Source: Prescottella equi (GTDB lineage Bacteria; Actinomycetota; Actinomycetes; Mycobacteriales; Mycobacteriaceae). Taken from it: a stretch of DNA of 64,000 nucleotides. Below are positions 54,869 to 63,303 of the stretch, piece after piece. The translations under genes were made by a program, and so were the position numbers. The stretch's first letter is position 1. The number at the start of each line of letters is the position of its first letter. Location of the stretch: contig NZ_LWTX01000002.1 of NCBI RefSeq assembly GCF_002094305.1, positions 310,001 to 374,000 of the forward strand, in the 5' to 3' direction. The notes beneath the pieces are model-generated. The model was given only the letters and a program-made list of their open reading frames with translations, did no database searches and was not told the origin of the DNA.

Positions 54869-56368
54869 TCAGTGGCCGGTACTCACCGACTCCCCGTCGA
54901 CACCCGCCGGCACGGCCTGCTCCGTCGGACCCTTGCGGGGATTGACGAAGAACATCACCGCGACGAAACCGACCAGAAGCGCTGCCGCCGGCAGCATCGC
55001 CGACTGGGACATCGCGGTGGAGAACGGCTCACGCACCATCTCCGGAAGCTGACCCACGTGCGAGCCCTCGCCGACCTTCGCACCTCCGCCGACGCCGAGC
55101 GTCGACAGTTCGGCGGTGATCCGCGACGTCATGAGCGCGCCCATCGCGGCGCTACCGAGGACGGCGCCGACCTGACGGGTGGTGTTGTAGACGCCCGAGC
55201 CGGCACCGACGTGCATGGGCGGCAGGTTCCGCGTCGCGGTGGCGGCCAGCGGTGCCCAGATGAATGCGTTGGACGCACCGATGATCGCCATCGGCAACAG
55301 GATCTGCCATACCGGGGTGGTCGGGGTGAGCCTCGTGGCCAGCCATGCGGTCGCGAGGGCGAACACGAGGAAACCGGGGCCGGCGATCATCCGCGGGTGC
55401 GCCTTGTCGACGAGGCGTCCGACGAACGGCGCGAGGATGCCGGTGACGATCGCCATCGGCGCCATCAACAGTGCCGAACGCGTCGGCGACAGCCCCGTCA
55501 CGCTCTGCGCGTAGAACATGAACGGCAGCATCACACCGGTGATGGAGAAGCCCATCGCGGCGATACCGACGTTGGCGACGGAGAAGTTGCGGTCCTTGAA
55601 CAGGCCCAGCGGTACCAGCGGCTCGTTGCGGTTGACCTTCTGCCACCACACGAACACACCCATCACGACGAGGCCGCCGGCGATCAGGCCCCACGCGCGC
55701 GCATCCCAGTCGTACGAGTTGCCTTCCTGCAGCCCGAAGACGATGCAGAACAGGCCGATCGCGCTGAGCGCGACTCCGATCATGTCGAACTTGTGGTTGT
55801 TCGTCGGCAGCGACGGGACCAGGCGCCACGCGAGCAGGAAGCCGACCACGCCGACGGGCACGTTGACGAAGAAGATCCACTGCCAGCCGAGGTTGTCCAG
55901 CAGCACACCGCCGAGGATCGGCCCCACCAGCGTCGCGACACCGGCCACCGAACCCCACAGGCCCATGGCGGTTCCGCGCTTGTCGGGCGGGAAGATCCGG
56001 GTGATGACGGCCATCGTCTGCGGGGTCATCATGGCCGCGCCGAGGCCCTGGAAGACGCGCGCGACGATGAGCATCTCGACGCCACCGGACAGACCACACC
56101 ACAGCGATGCGAGCGTGAACACGACCAGACCGATCAGGTACATGTTCTTGGGGCCGAACCGGTCGCCGAGACGTCCGGTGACGAGCAACGGCACCGCGTA
56201 CGCGAGCAGGTAGGCGCTCGTGACCCAGATGACCGCGTTGACGTCGGCGTTCAGTTCCGCGGTGATGACCGGGTTGGCGACGGCGACGATGGTGCTGTCG
56301 ACGAGGATCATGAAGAAGCCCAGGCACAGGGCCCACAGGGCCGGCCAGGGCCGTACTTCGGTTTTCAT
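54869..56368 (-). CDS. MFS drug:H+ antiporter, DHA2 (14-helix) family
   Basis: A 499-residue exporter. Motif A is GRLGDRFGPKNMYLIG, motif C of antiporters is GSVAGVATLVGPILGGVLLDNLGWQWIFFVNVP, and helix 1 carries LVDSTIVAVANPVI, all typical of DHA2 multidrug pumps. Fourteen membrane helices fit the length. The ATG overlaps the PadR gene stop, so it is co-translated with its probable repressor. It likely exports toxic lipophilic compounds; specificity unknown. Confidence 0.93.
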   Translation of the reverse strand: MKTEVRPWPALWALCLGFFMILVDSTIVAVANPVITAELNADVNAVIWVTSAYLLAYAVPLLVTGRLGDRFGPKNMYLIGLVVFTLASLWCGLSGGVEMLIVARVFQGLGAAMMTPQTMAVITRIFPPDKRGTAMGLWGSVAGVATLVGPILGGVLLDNLGWQWIFFVNVPVGVVGFLLAWRLVPSLPTNNHKFDMIGVALSAIGLFCIVFGLQEGNSYDWDARAWGLIAGGLVVMGVFVWWQKVNRNEPLVPLGLFKDRNFSVANVGIAAMGFSITGVMLPFMFYAQSVTGLSPTRSALLMAPMAIVTGILAPFVGRLVDKAHPRMIAGPGFLVFALATAWLATRLTPTTPVWQILLPMAIIGASNAFIWAPLAATATRNLPPMHVGAGSGVYNTTRQVGAVLGSAAMGALMTSRITAELSTLGVGGGAKVGEGSHVGQLPEMVREPFSTAMSQSAMLPAAALLVGFVAVMFFVNPRKGPTEQAVPAGVDGESVSTGH

Positions 56369-56973
56369 GCGTTGCCCTTCTGATGTGCGAGCCGTGTGGA
56401 TTCGAGGTGTTCTTCGGTGACCCAGGGAATCTCGCCACTGCGGACGCGGTCGACGAAGGCGCGCAGCCAGTCCACTTCGGCCTGTGCCATCGCCCGGGTG
56501 TAGGAGAACGGGATGGTGAACAATTCCGGCACCTCGCGGGCGAACTCCGCCAGGTCGTCGAGGGCGGAGAGTTCGCCGGCGAGCGCTGCTATGCGCTGCT
56601 CCAGCAACGCGAGCGCTTCGACGGATTCCAGGTTGTGCAGTTCGGCGAGGCCGAGGGTGAACCGCGGGTACTCGGGAGTGGGAGCGGCGACGGTGTCGGA
56701 GACCCACTGCCGCATCGCGGCGCGTCCCGCGGACGTGATCTCGTAGATCGTCCGTTCCGGCCGGTTGCCCTGCCGGTCGGTACCCGACGCGAGCACCAGT
56801 CCGTCCCGCTCGAGGCGCTCGACCGTGTGGTACAGCGACCCCGGACGCACCTTGACCACGCGATCCTTGCGGCGGGTGGTCAACAGCTGAAACATCTCGT
56901 AGGGGTGCATCGGCCGCTCGAACAGCAGCGCGAGCACCGAGACGCCCAACGGTGTGACGGAGCGCGGCAACAT
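56365..56973 (-). CDS. PadR family regulator of the efflux operon
   Basis: A 202-residue PadR protein. The winged helix reads LGVSVLALLFERPMHPYEMFQLLTTRRKDRVVKVRPGSLYHTVERLERDGLV, with a C-terminal helical domain (Vir_C type) used for dimerisation. The ATG follows GGGGGTGAGG. A perfect 28-bp palindrome lies 20 bases upstream. Together with the ATGA overlap to the transporter gene, this is the standard self-repressing drug-efflux operon. Confidence 0.93.
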   Translation of the reverse strand: MLPRSVTPLGVSVLALLFERPMHPYEMFQLLTTRRKDRVVKVRPGSLYHTVERLERDGLVLASGTDRQGNRPERTIYEITSAGRAAMRQWVSDTVAAPTPEYPRFTLGLAELHNLESVEALALLEQRIAALAGELSALDDLAEFAREVPELFTIPFSYTRAMAQAEVDWLRAFVDRVRSGEIPWVTEEHLESTRLAHQKGNA

Positions 56974-56992
56974 TCCTCACCCCCACTTCCAC

Positions 56993-57020
56993 GCCGTATA
57001 TTCCACGTGGAATATACGGC
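56993..57020. promoter_or_regulatory. Perfect 28-bp operator palindrome
   Basis: GCCGTATATTCCAC and GTGGAATATACGGC are exact complements with no spacer. The AT-rich core also offers -10-like TATATT/AATATA. Its place just before padR makes it the probable PadR binding site. Confidence 0.8.
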
Positions 57021-57083
57021 CGGGAGTGGAGTGCGGGCAATCACGATCGCCGCCTGTGACGAGTACCACCGGAACCCGGAAGG

Positions 57084-57920
57084 TCAGCCGAACTCCACCG
57101 GGTCGGGCCCGAGGCGGCCGTCCGGGGAATCCAGCGAGGCGATCGCGAACATGTCGTCGGCCGTCAGTTCGAAGTCGAAGACGTCGAAGTTGCTCGCGAT
57201 CCGCTCGGGCGTCACCGACTTGGGAATCACCACGTTCCCCAACTGGATGTGCCAGCGCAGGATCACCTGCGCGGGCGTGCGCCCGTGCGCGCCGGCGATC
57301 TCGCGGATCGTCGGGTTCGTGAGCGTGGTGCCCTGCCCGAGCGGACTCCACGCCTCGGTGACGATGCCCATGTCGGCGTGCACGGAACGCAGGTGCGCCT
57401 GCGCGAAGTCCGGATGCAGCTCGATCTGGTTGAGCACCGGGGTCTCCCCCACCGCCTCGACCAGGCGTTCGAGGTTCTCGGCGGTGAAGTTCGAGACACC
57501 GATCGACCGGATCCGACCGTCCGCCTTCAACTGCTGGAAGGCCTTGAACGTGTCGACGTAGCGGTCCTGCGCGGGCACCGGCCAGTGGATGAGATAGAGG
57601 TCGAGGTAGTCGAGGCCGAGTCGGGCGAGGCTGTCGTCGAACGCCCGCAGCGTCGAGTCGTAGCCCTGATCGGAGTTCCAGAGCTTGGTGGTGACGAACA
57701 GGTCCTCGCGGGCGACACCGGAATCAGCCAACGCGCGGCCGGTCCCGGTCTCGTTCTCGTAGATTCGGGCGGTGTCGATGCTGCGGTAGCCGACGCGTAG
57801 CGCCTCACCGACCGCGTCGTACGCCTGGTCGTCCGACACCTGGAACACCCCGAAGCCCAGTTGCGGAATCGTGTTGCCGTCGTTCAGTTCGACGGCCGGT
57901 ACGGAACTGATGGAGGTCAT
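57084..57920 (-). CDS. Aldo/keto reductase (AKR5-like)
   Basis: A 278-residue NADPH-dependent reductase. The AKR tetrad is visible: Asp and Tyr in SIDTARIYENE, Lys in VTTKLWNSD, His in LYLIHWP. The C-terminal IPKSVTPERIASNFDVFDF binds the cofactor phosphate. It resembles 2,5-diketo-gluconate reductase-type enzymes and M. tuberculosis Rv2971, which handle dicarbonyls such as methylglyoxal. Monocistronic, next to the PadR operator region. Confidence 0.93.
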   Translation of the reverse strand: MTSISSVPAVELNDGNTIPQLGFGVFQVSDDQAYDAVGEALRVGYRSIDTARIYENETGTGRALADSGVAREDLFVTTKLWNSDQGYDSTLRAFDDSLARLGLDYLDLYLIHWPVPAQDRYVDTFKAFQQLKADGRIRSIGVSNFTAENLERLVEAVGETPVLNQIELHPDFAQAHLRSVHADMGIVTEAWSPLGQGTTLTNPTIREIAGAHGRTPAQVILRWHIQLGNVVIPKSVTPERIASNFDVFDFELTADDMFAIASLDSPDGRLGPDPVEFG

Positions 57921-58057
57921 CTCCAGGGCAACCGCGGCGACGCCCCGACATGTTCCCGCCGTCCCAGAACGTGGACCCCAGCGGCGCCCGTTGCGCGGTG
58001 CTCGACTGCGGGCCTACGTTCGTTCCAGGTGGTCGGATCTCCGGAAAGGGACGGCCG

Positions 58058-58663
58058 ATGAACCTCGGGTACCGGTTGGCGTATCGGGCGGGCTTCACCC
58101 CGTGGGAGAAGGCCGGCCGGGCGATCTTCGCGGGGCAGTTGAACCACCTGCTCGACGCCGTCGCCGTCCCCGGCGAGGCGGCGGCCCGGGCTCTCGACCT
58201 CGGTTGCGGAACCGGTGACCACTCGATCGAGCTGGCGAAGCGGGGATGGTCGGTGACCGCCGTCGACTCCGTGCCGCTCGCGATCGAACGGGGCCGCGCG
58301 AAGCTGCCCGTGGCCGGCGCGGACGTGAGGTTCGTACTCGGCGACGTCACGCATCTGCCCGCCTACGTCGACGACCACTACACCTTCGCCCTCGATGTCG
58401 GTTGCTTCCACGGCCTCACCGACGAATGCCGCGTCGCCTACGGCCGGGGCCTCACCGCGGTGACGGCACCGGGCGCCCGGTTGCTGATGTTCGCGTTCTC
58501 GCCCGGGCGGCGCGGACCACTGCCCCGAGGTTCGTCCCGGCGCGACGTCGAGCAGGCGCTGGCCGGGTGGGAGGTCGTCGGTGACGACGCCATGGACACC
58601 GGTAGCGCGCCCGGTCTCCTCGCACGGGCCGAACCACGGTTCTTCCGCCTGGTCCGCAACTGA
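58058..58663 (+). CDS. SAM-dependent methyltransferase
   Basis: A 201-residue class I methyltransferase. The SAM-binding motif I is ALDLGCGTGDHSIELAKRGWSVTAVDSV (~48-75), followed by FVLGDVTHLP and FALDVGCFHGL. It is similar to small thiopurine/tellurite-type (TehB-like) enzymes that methylate small molecules. GGAAAGGG ahead of the ATG supports the start over an upstream in-frame ATG. A long palindrome follows the stop directly. Confidence 0.88.
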   Translation: MNLGYRLAYRAGFTPWEKAGRAIFAGQLNHLLDAVAVPGEAAARALDLGCGTGDHSIELAKRGWSVTAVDSVPLAIERGRAKLPVAGADVRFVLGDVTHLPAYVDDHYTFALDVGCFHGLTDECRVAYGRGLTAVTAPGARLLMFAFSPGRRGPLPRGSSRRDVEQALAGWEVVGDDAMDTGSAPGLLARAEPRFFRLVRN

Positions 58664-58704
58664 CGGAGCGGCCCACCACATCGTCGATGTGGTGGGCCGC
58701 TCCG
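58664..58704. terminator. 41-base perfect palindrome, bidirectional terminator
   Basis: Two exactly complementary 20-base arms around a single T, starting right after the methyltransferase stop codon and ending ten bases before the convergent flavoprotein stop. With a minimal loop the stem is about 18 bp. Confidence 0.85.
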
Positions 58705-58714
58705 AGTCGATCCG

Positions 58715-60421
58715 TCAGGCGTCGACGGTCCGTTCCGCAGCGTCGTGCGCGGCGATGTAGCCGAACACCAGACCCTGGCCGATCGTCGCGCCGGCACCCG
58801 GGTAGGTGTGACCGAACGCGTTGGCCGCGGTGTTGCCGATCGCGTACAGACCCTCGACCGGGCTGCCGTCCTCGCGCACCACGCGCGCCCGCTCGTCGGC
58901 CTGGACACCACCGCAGGTGCCGAGGTCGCTGAGCGTCATCTTCACCGCGTACAGCGATCCGCCGGTCAGCGGCCGCAGGTTCGGGTTCGGCTGCTGGGTG
59001 GGGTCGCCGTAGTAGCGGTCGTAGGCGCTCTGGCCGCGCTGGAACTCGCTGTCGGTGCCCGTCGCCGCGTCCTCGTTGAACTTGCGGAACGTCTCCGTGA
59101 ACGCATCCTCGGGCAGGCCGGCCTTGCGGGCCAGCTCGGCCGGGGTGGACGCCTGGTGGGCGATGCCCGCCTTGTACCAGGACTCCGGCAGCGGCTGACG
59201 CGGGAACAGCCCGGCCGCGAAGATGTAGCTGTTGCGGTACTTCTGGTCGAACACGATCCACTGCGACTCGATCGGGTCGCCGGCGCGCTCGCGCTCGAGA
59301 ACCTTCTGGCCGTAGGACATGTAGTCGATGGACTCGTTGATGAACCGACGACCGGTGTGGTCGACGATGAACGAGCCGGGCAGCGAACGCTCGGCGAGCA
59401 TCACCGTCGGCGGACGACCCGGCAGCGCTGCCACGGCGGGGAACCACCACGACTGGTCCATCAGGTCGGTCGTGGCGCCGACTTCCTGGGCGATCCGGAT
59501 CGCGTCGCCGGTGTTGCCCTCCGCACCGAGGCTCTCGTGCTCGCCGAGGCTCTCCGACTGGTACTTGTGCCGCATCGCCATGTCGTGGTCGAAACCACCG
59601 GCCGCGAGCACCACACCGCGACGCGCGGTCACGGTGACCTCACGGTCGCCCTGCGTGACGACGGCGCCGGTGACCCGATCGCCCTCGGTGACCAAGCGCA
59701 CCAGCGACGTCTCGGTCCAGACCGGGATCCCGGCGCGAACCACACCGGCGAACAGACCCGCGGCGAGCGCCTGGCCGCCGGCCATGTACTCGCGACGCAG
59801 CGCGAGGCCGCCGACGCCCTGGGCGAGACGCTTGACGACGCGCGGGATGCCCTTCTGGGGCACGCGCGCCATGAGGTTCATCCACTTGTAGTCGGCGCCC
59901 GTGGTGGGCATCGGCATCGGGGCCTCCATCAGGCCCGGACGCAGACGCGGACGCTCCGGTCCGAGGATCGAGGCGTCGAACGGACGGCATTCACAGGTGC
60001 GGCCGATCGCCGATCCGCCAGGCAGTTCGGGGTGGTAGTCCGAGTAGCCCTCGGCCCAGAAGAACTTCATCGGCGTCGTGCGCTGCAGCAGTTCGACGGT
60101 GGCGGCCGAGTTGTCGACGAACGCCTTGCCGCGTTCGGCGGGTGCGGTGCCGCCGACGACGGCGCTGACGTAGGTCTGCGCCCGCTCGTGGGAGTCACCG
60201 GCGTTCGCCTCACGGAGGATCGGGTTGTCGGGCAGCCAGAATGCGCCGCCCGAACGTGCCGTCGATCCGCCCACGTACTTCGTCTTCTCGACGATGAGGG
60301 TGGACAGTCCCAGCTCCTTCGCCGCAAGTGCTGCGGCCATTCCGGTGCCGGCGCCGACGACCAGCAGGTCGACGGTGATGTCGCGCGCGGTGGGTGTGAC
60401 CGCGGCAGGACTGGTGGCCAT
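58715..60421 (-). CDS. KstD-like FAD-binding dehydrogenase (3-ketosteroid delta-1-dehydrogenase family)
   Basis: A 568-residue flavoprotein. The FAD loop is LLVVGAGTGMAAALAAKELGLSTLIVEK; the C-terminal AFGHTYPGAGATIGQGLVFGYIAAH keeps the Tyr-x-x-x-Gly that contacts the 3-keto group in KstD. An AAGGAG ribosome site marks the ATG. It is a little longer than KstD1 and lies with SDR genes and crotonases rather than in a cholesterol cluster. No KstR box was found upstream, so regulation by cholesterol is not indicated. Steroid or other cyclic ketone dehydrogenation is the best guess. Confidence 0.85.
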   Translation of the reverse strand: MATSPAAVTPTARDITVDLLVVGAGTGMAAALAAKELGLSTLIVEKTKYVGGSTARSGGAFWLPDNPILREANAGDSHERAQTYVSAVVGGTAPAERGKAFVDNSAATVELLQRTTPMKFFWAEGYSDYHPELPGGSAIGRTCECRPFDASILGPERPRLRPGLMEAPMPMPTTGADYKWMNLMARVPQKGIPRVVKRLAQGVGGLALRREYMAGGQALAAGLFAGVVRAGIPVWTETSLVRLVTEGDRVTGAVVTQGDREVTVTARRGVVLAAGGFDHDMAMRHKYQSESLGEHESLGAEGNTGDAIRIAQEVGATTDLMDQSWWFPAVAALPGRPPTVMLAERSLPGSFIVDHTGRRFINESIDYMSYGQKVLERERAGDPIESQWIVFDQKYRNSYIFAAGLFPRQPLPESWYKAGIAHQASTPAELARKAGLPEDAFTETFRKFNEDAATGTDSEFQRGQSAYDRYYGDPTQQPNPNLRPLTGGSLYAVKMTLSDLGTCGGVQADERARVVREDGSPVEGLYAIGNTAANAFGHTYPGAGATIGQGLVFGYIAAHDAAERTVDA

Positions 60422-60664
60422 GAAAACTCCTTCGCCTGGTTGTGGGAGCACGCTAGGTAGGTCCGACGCGGACATAAAGCCGCAATCCCATTCGCTGGGA
60501 GTTTCGCACTCCAGGCCCGCCGGAAATGGGGGTCCCGGCCAGTGGAATCCGGGGCGTACTGCGATCCACGTCACACCATAATCGGGGACATCTGGACTGA
60601 GCGGTCGACCGATCAGCCAGGCCGTTCCCGACCGTCGGGAGCGCGGAAACGAAGGGACCGATAC

Positions 60665-61462
60665 ATGATCGACGCAGCCAAGTACGGGCCGTGGGCCGTC
60701 ATCGCAGGCGGATCCGAGGGCGTCGGCGAGGAGTTCGCCGTCCAACTCGCCGAGGCCGGCCTGAACCTCGTGCTCCTGGCCCGCAAGCCGGAGCCGCTCG
60801 AGGTGGCTGCCGAGAAGGCCCGCGCGAAGGGCGTCGAGGTCCGCACGCTGTCGGTCGATCTCACCGCTGCCGACATGCTCGACAAGATCCGCAGCGTCAC
60901 CGACGGTCTCGAGGTGGGCCTGCTCGTCTACAACGCGGGCGCCAACACGTACGGCCACGAGTTCGTCACCGGCGACCTCGACCGCTTCCAGCAGGTGATC
61001 GACCTCAACATCACCGGTCAGCTCAAGCTGATCCAGCACTTCGGCGCACCGATGAAGGATCGTCGCCGAGGCGGCCTGCTGCTGGTCGGCTCGATGGCCG
61101 GTTTCCTCGGCGCCTCCCAGATCAGCATCTACGCGGGCGTGAAGTCGTTCTGCCGCACCTTCGCCGAGGGCCTGTGGCTCGAGATGCGCGAATACGACGT
61201 CGACGTCCTCGAAATGGTCCTCGGCGTCACCCGCACCCCTGCGATGGCCCGCGCCGGGCTGAACATGGACATCCCCGGCCTGAACGTCTCCGAACCCGCG
61301 GACGTCGCGGCGCAGGCACTCGCCAACCTCGGCAACGGACCCGTGGTGGTCGCGAAGGGCAACGAGTCGGCCGTAGAGAAGCGCAGCGGCGGCAACCGTG
61401 CCGAACTGCTGCTGGCCGCGCAGGCCGCGTCGAAGGCGATGCTGCCGCCGGCCAGCAAGTAG
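60665..61462 (+). CDS. SDR family oxidoreductase, first of a tandem pair
   Basis: A 265-residue short-chain dehydrogenase/reductase. The cofactor loop is AVIAGGSEGVGEEFAVQLAEAG; NAGANTYG is the NAG motif, and the active site has Ser in LVGSMAGFLG and Tyr/Lys in YAGVKSF. It is the same length as the next gene and shares a 332-bp block of near-identical DNA with it. Divergent from the KstD-like gene across ~240 bases, it probably acts in the same lipid or steroid context. Confidence 0.92.
   Translation: MIDAAKYGPWAVIAGGSEGVGEEFAVQLAEAGLNLVLLARKPEPLEVAAEKARAKGVEVRTLSVDLTAADMLDKIRSVTDGLEVGLLVYNAGANTYGHEFVTGDLDRFQQVIDLNITGQLKLIQHFGAPMKDRRRGGLLLVGSMAGFLGASQISIYAGVKSFCRTFAEGLWLEMREYDVDVLEMVLGVTRTPAMARAGLNMDIPGLNVSEPADVAAQALANLGNGPVVVAKGNESAVEKRSGGNRAELLLAAQAASKAMLPPASK
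60908..61239 (+). repeat. Near-identical 332-bp tract shared by the tandem SDR genes (copy 1)
   Basis: Compared with 61773-62104 (offset exactly 865 bases) there are only three mismatches. Sequence on both sides of the tract is clearly more diverged between the two genes, as expected after a gene-conversion event. Confidence 0.92.
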
Positions 61463-61529
61463 CAGACCGCGGCACGAGAAACACCTGCGCCTGCGCCTGC
61501 GCAGATTCGAACGACGAGGGGATCGAATC

Positions 61530-62327
61530 ATGATCGACATTGCCAAGTACGGGCCGTGGGCCGTCATCGCCGGCGGCTCCGAGGGTATGGGCGCGGAACT
61601 CGCCGTCCAACTCGCCGAGGCGGGCCTGAATCTGGTTCTGCTGGCCCGCAAACCGGGGCCGCTCGAGGCGACGGCGGAGCGCGTCCGCGCGAACGGCGTC
61701 GAGGTGCGCACACTGTCCGTCGATCTCACCGAGGCGGACGTGCTCGACAAGATCCGCACCGTCACCGACGACCTCGAGGTGGGCCTGCTCGTCTACAACG
61801 CGGGCGCCAACACCTACGGCCACGAGTTCGTCACCGGCGACCTCGACCGCTTCCAGCAGGTGATCGACCTCAACATCACCGGTCAGCTCAAGCTGATCCA
61901 GCACTTCGGCGCACCGATGAAGGATCGTCGCCGAGGCGGCCTGCTGCTGGTCGGCTCGATGGCCGGTTTCCTCGGCGCCTCCCAGATCAGCATCTACGCG
62001 GGCGTGAAGTCGTTCTGCCGCACCTTCGCCGAGGGCCTGTGGCTCGAGATGCGCGAATACGACGTCGACGTTCTCGAAATGGTCCTCGGTGTCACCCGCA
62101 CCCCGGCGATGGACCGGGCCGGGCTGAACATGGACATCGACGGCCTCCATGTCTCCGAACCGGCGGACGTGGCTGCGCAAGCGATAGCGAACATCGGGAA
62201 CGGCCCGGTGTTCGTCACCAAGGGCAACGAGGAGAAGGCCGAGCGTCGCAGCGGCGGCGATCGCGTCCGGATCCTGCTCGACGCGCACGACGAGGCACTG
62301 CAGATGCTCCCGCCGGAAACTGTGTAG
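61530..62327 (+). CDS. SDR family oxidoreductase, second of a tandem pair
   Basis: A 265-residue paralogue of the gene before it, 67 bases downstream and probably in the same transcript. N-terminal (IAGGSEGMGAELAVQLAEAGLNLV) and C-terminal parts differ by substitutions, e.g. KGNEEKAERRSGGDRVRILLDAHDEAL at the end. The middle, including the whole Ser-Tyr-Lys active site, is identical at protein level. Divergent ends around an identical catalytic core suggest different substrate-lid or partner preferences. Confidence 0.92.
   Translation: MIDIAKYGPWAVIAGGSEGMGAELAVQLAEAGLNLVLLARKPGPLEATAERVRANGVEVRTLSVDLTEADVLDKIRTVTDDLEVGLLVYNAGANTYGHEFVTGDLDRFQQVIDLNITGQLKLIQHFGAPMKDRRRGGLLLVGSMAGFLGASQISIYAGVKSFCRTFAEGLWLEMREYDVDVLEMVLGVTRTPAMDRAGLNMDIDGLHVSEPADVAAQAIANIGNGPVFVTKGNEEKAERRSGGDRVRILLDAHDEALQMLPPETV
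61773..62104 (+). repeat. Near-identical 332-bp tract shared by the tandem SDR genes (copy 2)
   Basis: Copy of 60908-61239 with three point differences, two of them close together near its right end. It covers the NAG-to-active-site region of the second SDR gene. Confidence 0.92.
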
Positions 62328-62379
62328 CCCAACCCTTCCGGGGTCGGCCGCGCACTTGCGACCGGCCCCGGATTCGCGT

Positions 62380-63303
62380 TCAGCGGCCGACGAGTTGCTC
62401 CGACAGTTCCCACAGCTCCTCTGCGGTCGACGGATCCACGGCATGCCGGGACGCCCTGCCGACAGCGCAGTCGGCGAGGTACGCCCCGCCCGCGGAGTCC
62501 AGTTCCGTGGCGGTCGCCGCCCACACCGATGTCGCTACCGCGGCGGGGATGGACTTGAGATTCTCCAGCAGGCCCGGCTTCCCGGCGCTCATCGCCTTCA
62601 TCTCGGCGAAGTCGTCGCGGGCCATGTACCGCGACAGGCCGGTCGCGCACACGCCGGGATGCACTGCGAATGCCTGGATCCCACTGTCCGCGTACCGCTT
62701 CTGCAGCTCGATCGTCATGAGGACGTTGGCCGCCTTGGACTGCGCATACGCGACGAACTTGTCGTACTCCCGGTCCCGGAAGTTCGGATCGGCGAGATCG
62801 ACGGCATGCGCGCGGTGCGCGTCCGACGACACGGTGACCACCCTGGACGGGGTCCCGGCCCGGCCTGCCGCAGCGATCAGGTTCGGCAGCAGCAGCGTGG
62901 TGAGAAGGAAATGACCCAGGTGGTTCGTGCCGAATTGCAACTCGAACCCGTCGGCGGTGCGCTCGAACGGCGTGTACATCACACCGGCGTTGTTGATCAG
63001 CAGGTCGATCGGCTGCCCGCCCAGGCTCTCGGCGGCGCCGCGAACGCTCGACAGGTCGGCCAGATCGATTGCCGTGACGAGCAGTTCGGCGCCGGGCACG
63101 GCCTCACCGATGCCGTCGGCCACGATCGCGGCGGCGTCACCATTGCGGGCCGCGAGGATCACCGTCGCACCGGCGGCAGCCAGCGCTCGCGCGGTTTCCC
63201 CGCCGAGACCGCTCGTCACTCCGGTGACCAGTGCGGTGCGGCCGGTCAGGTCGACTCCGGCGAGCACGTCATCGGTGGTGGTGTCGGGTCCGAAAACATT
63301 CAC
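62380..63303 (-). CDS. SDR family oxidoreductase (WW-domain oxidoreductase/retinol dehydrogenase-like)
   Basis: A 307-residue SDR of a different subfamily from the tandem pair. The loop is [22 protein letters not shown], followed by [35 protein letters not shown] and the catalytic [10 protein letters not shown] and YAQSKAAN. It reduces or oxidises ketone/alcohol groups on unknown, probably hydrophobic, substrates. The GTG start overlaps the upstream crotonase stop (GTGA), so the two form an operon entering from the right. Confidence 0.9.
   Translation of the reverse strand: MNVFGPDTTTDDVLAGVDLTGRTALVTGVTSGLGGETARALAAAGATVILAARNGDAAAIVADGIGEAVPGAELLVTAIDLADLSSVRGAAESLGGQPIDLLINNAGVMYTPFERTADGFELQFGTNHLGHFLLTTLLLPNLIAAAGRAGTPSRVVTVSSDAHRAHAVDLADPNFRDREYDKFVAYAQSKAANVLMTIELQKRYADSGIQAFAVHPGVCATGLSRYMARDDFAEMKAMSAGKPGLLENLKSIPAAVATSVWAATATELDSAGGAYLADCAVGRASRHAVDPSTAEELWELSEQLVGR

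Noticed and set aside
60422-60664. KstR-type steroid operator upstream of the KstD-like gene
   Set aside because: No sequence resembling the KstR or KstR2 palindromes was found in the divergent region.
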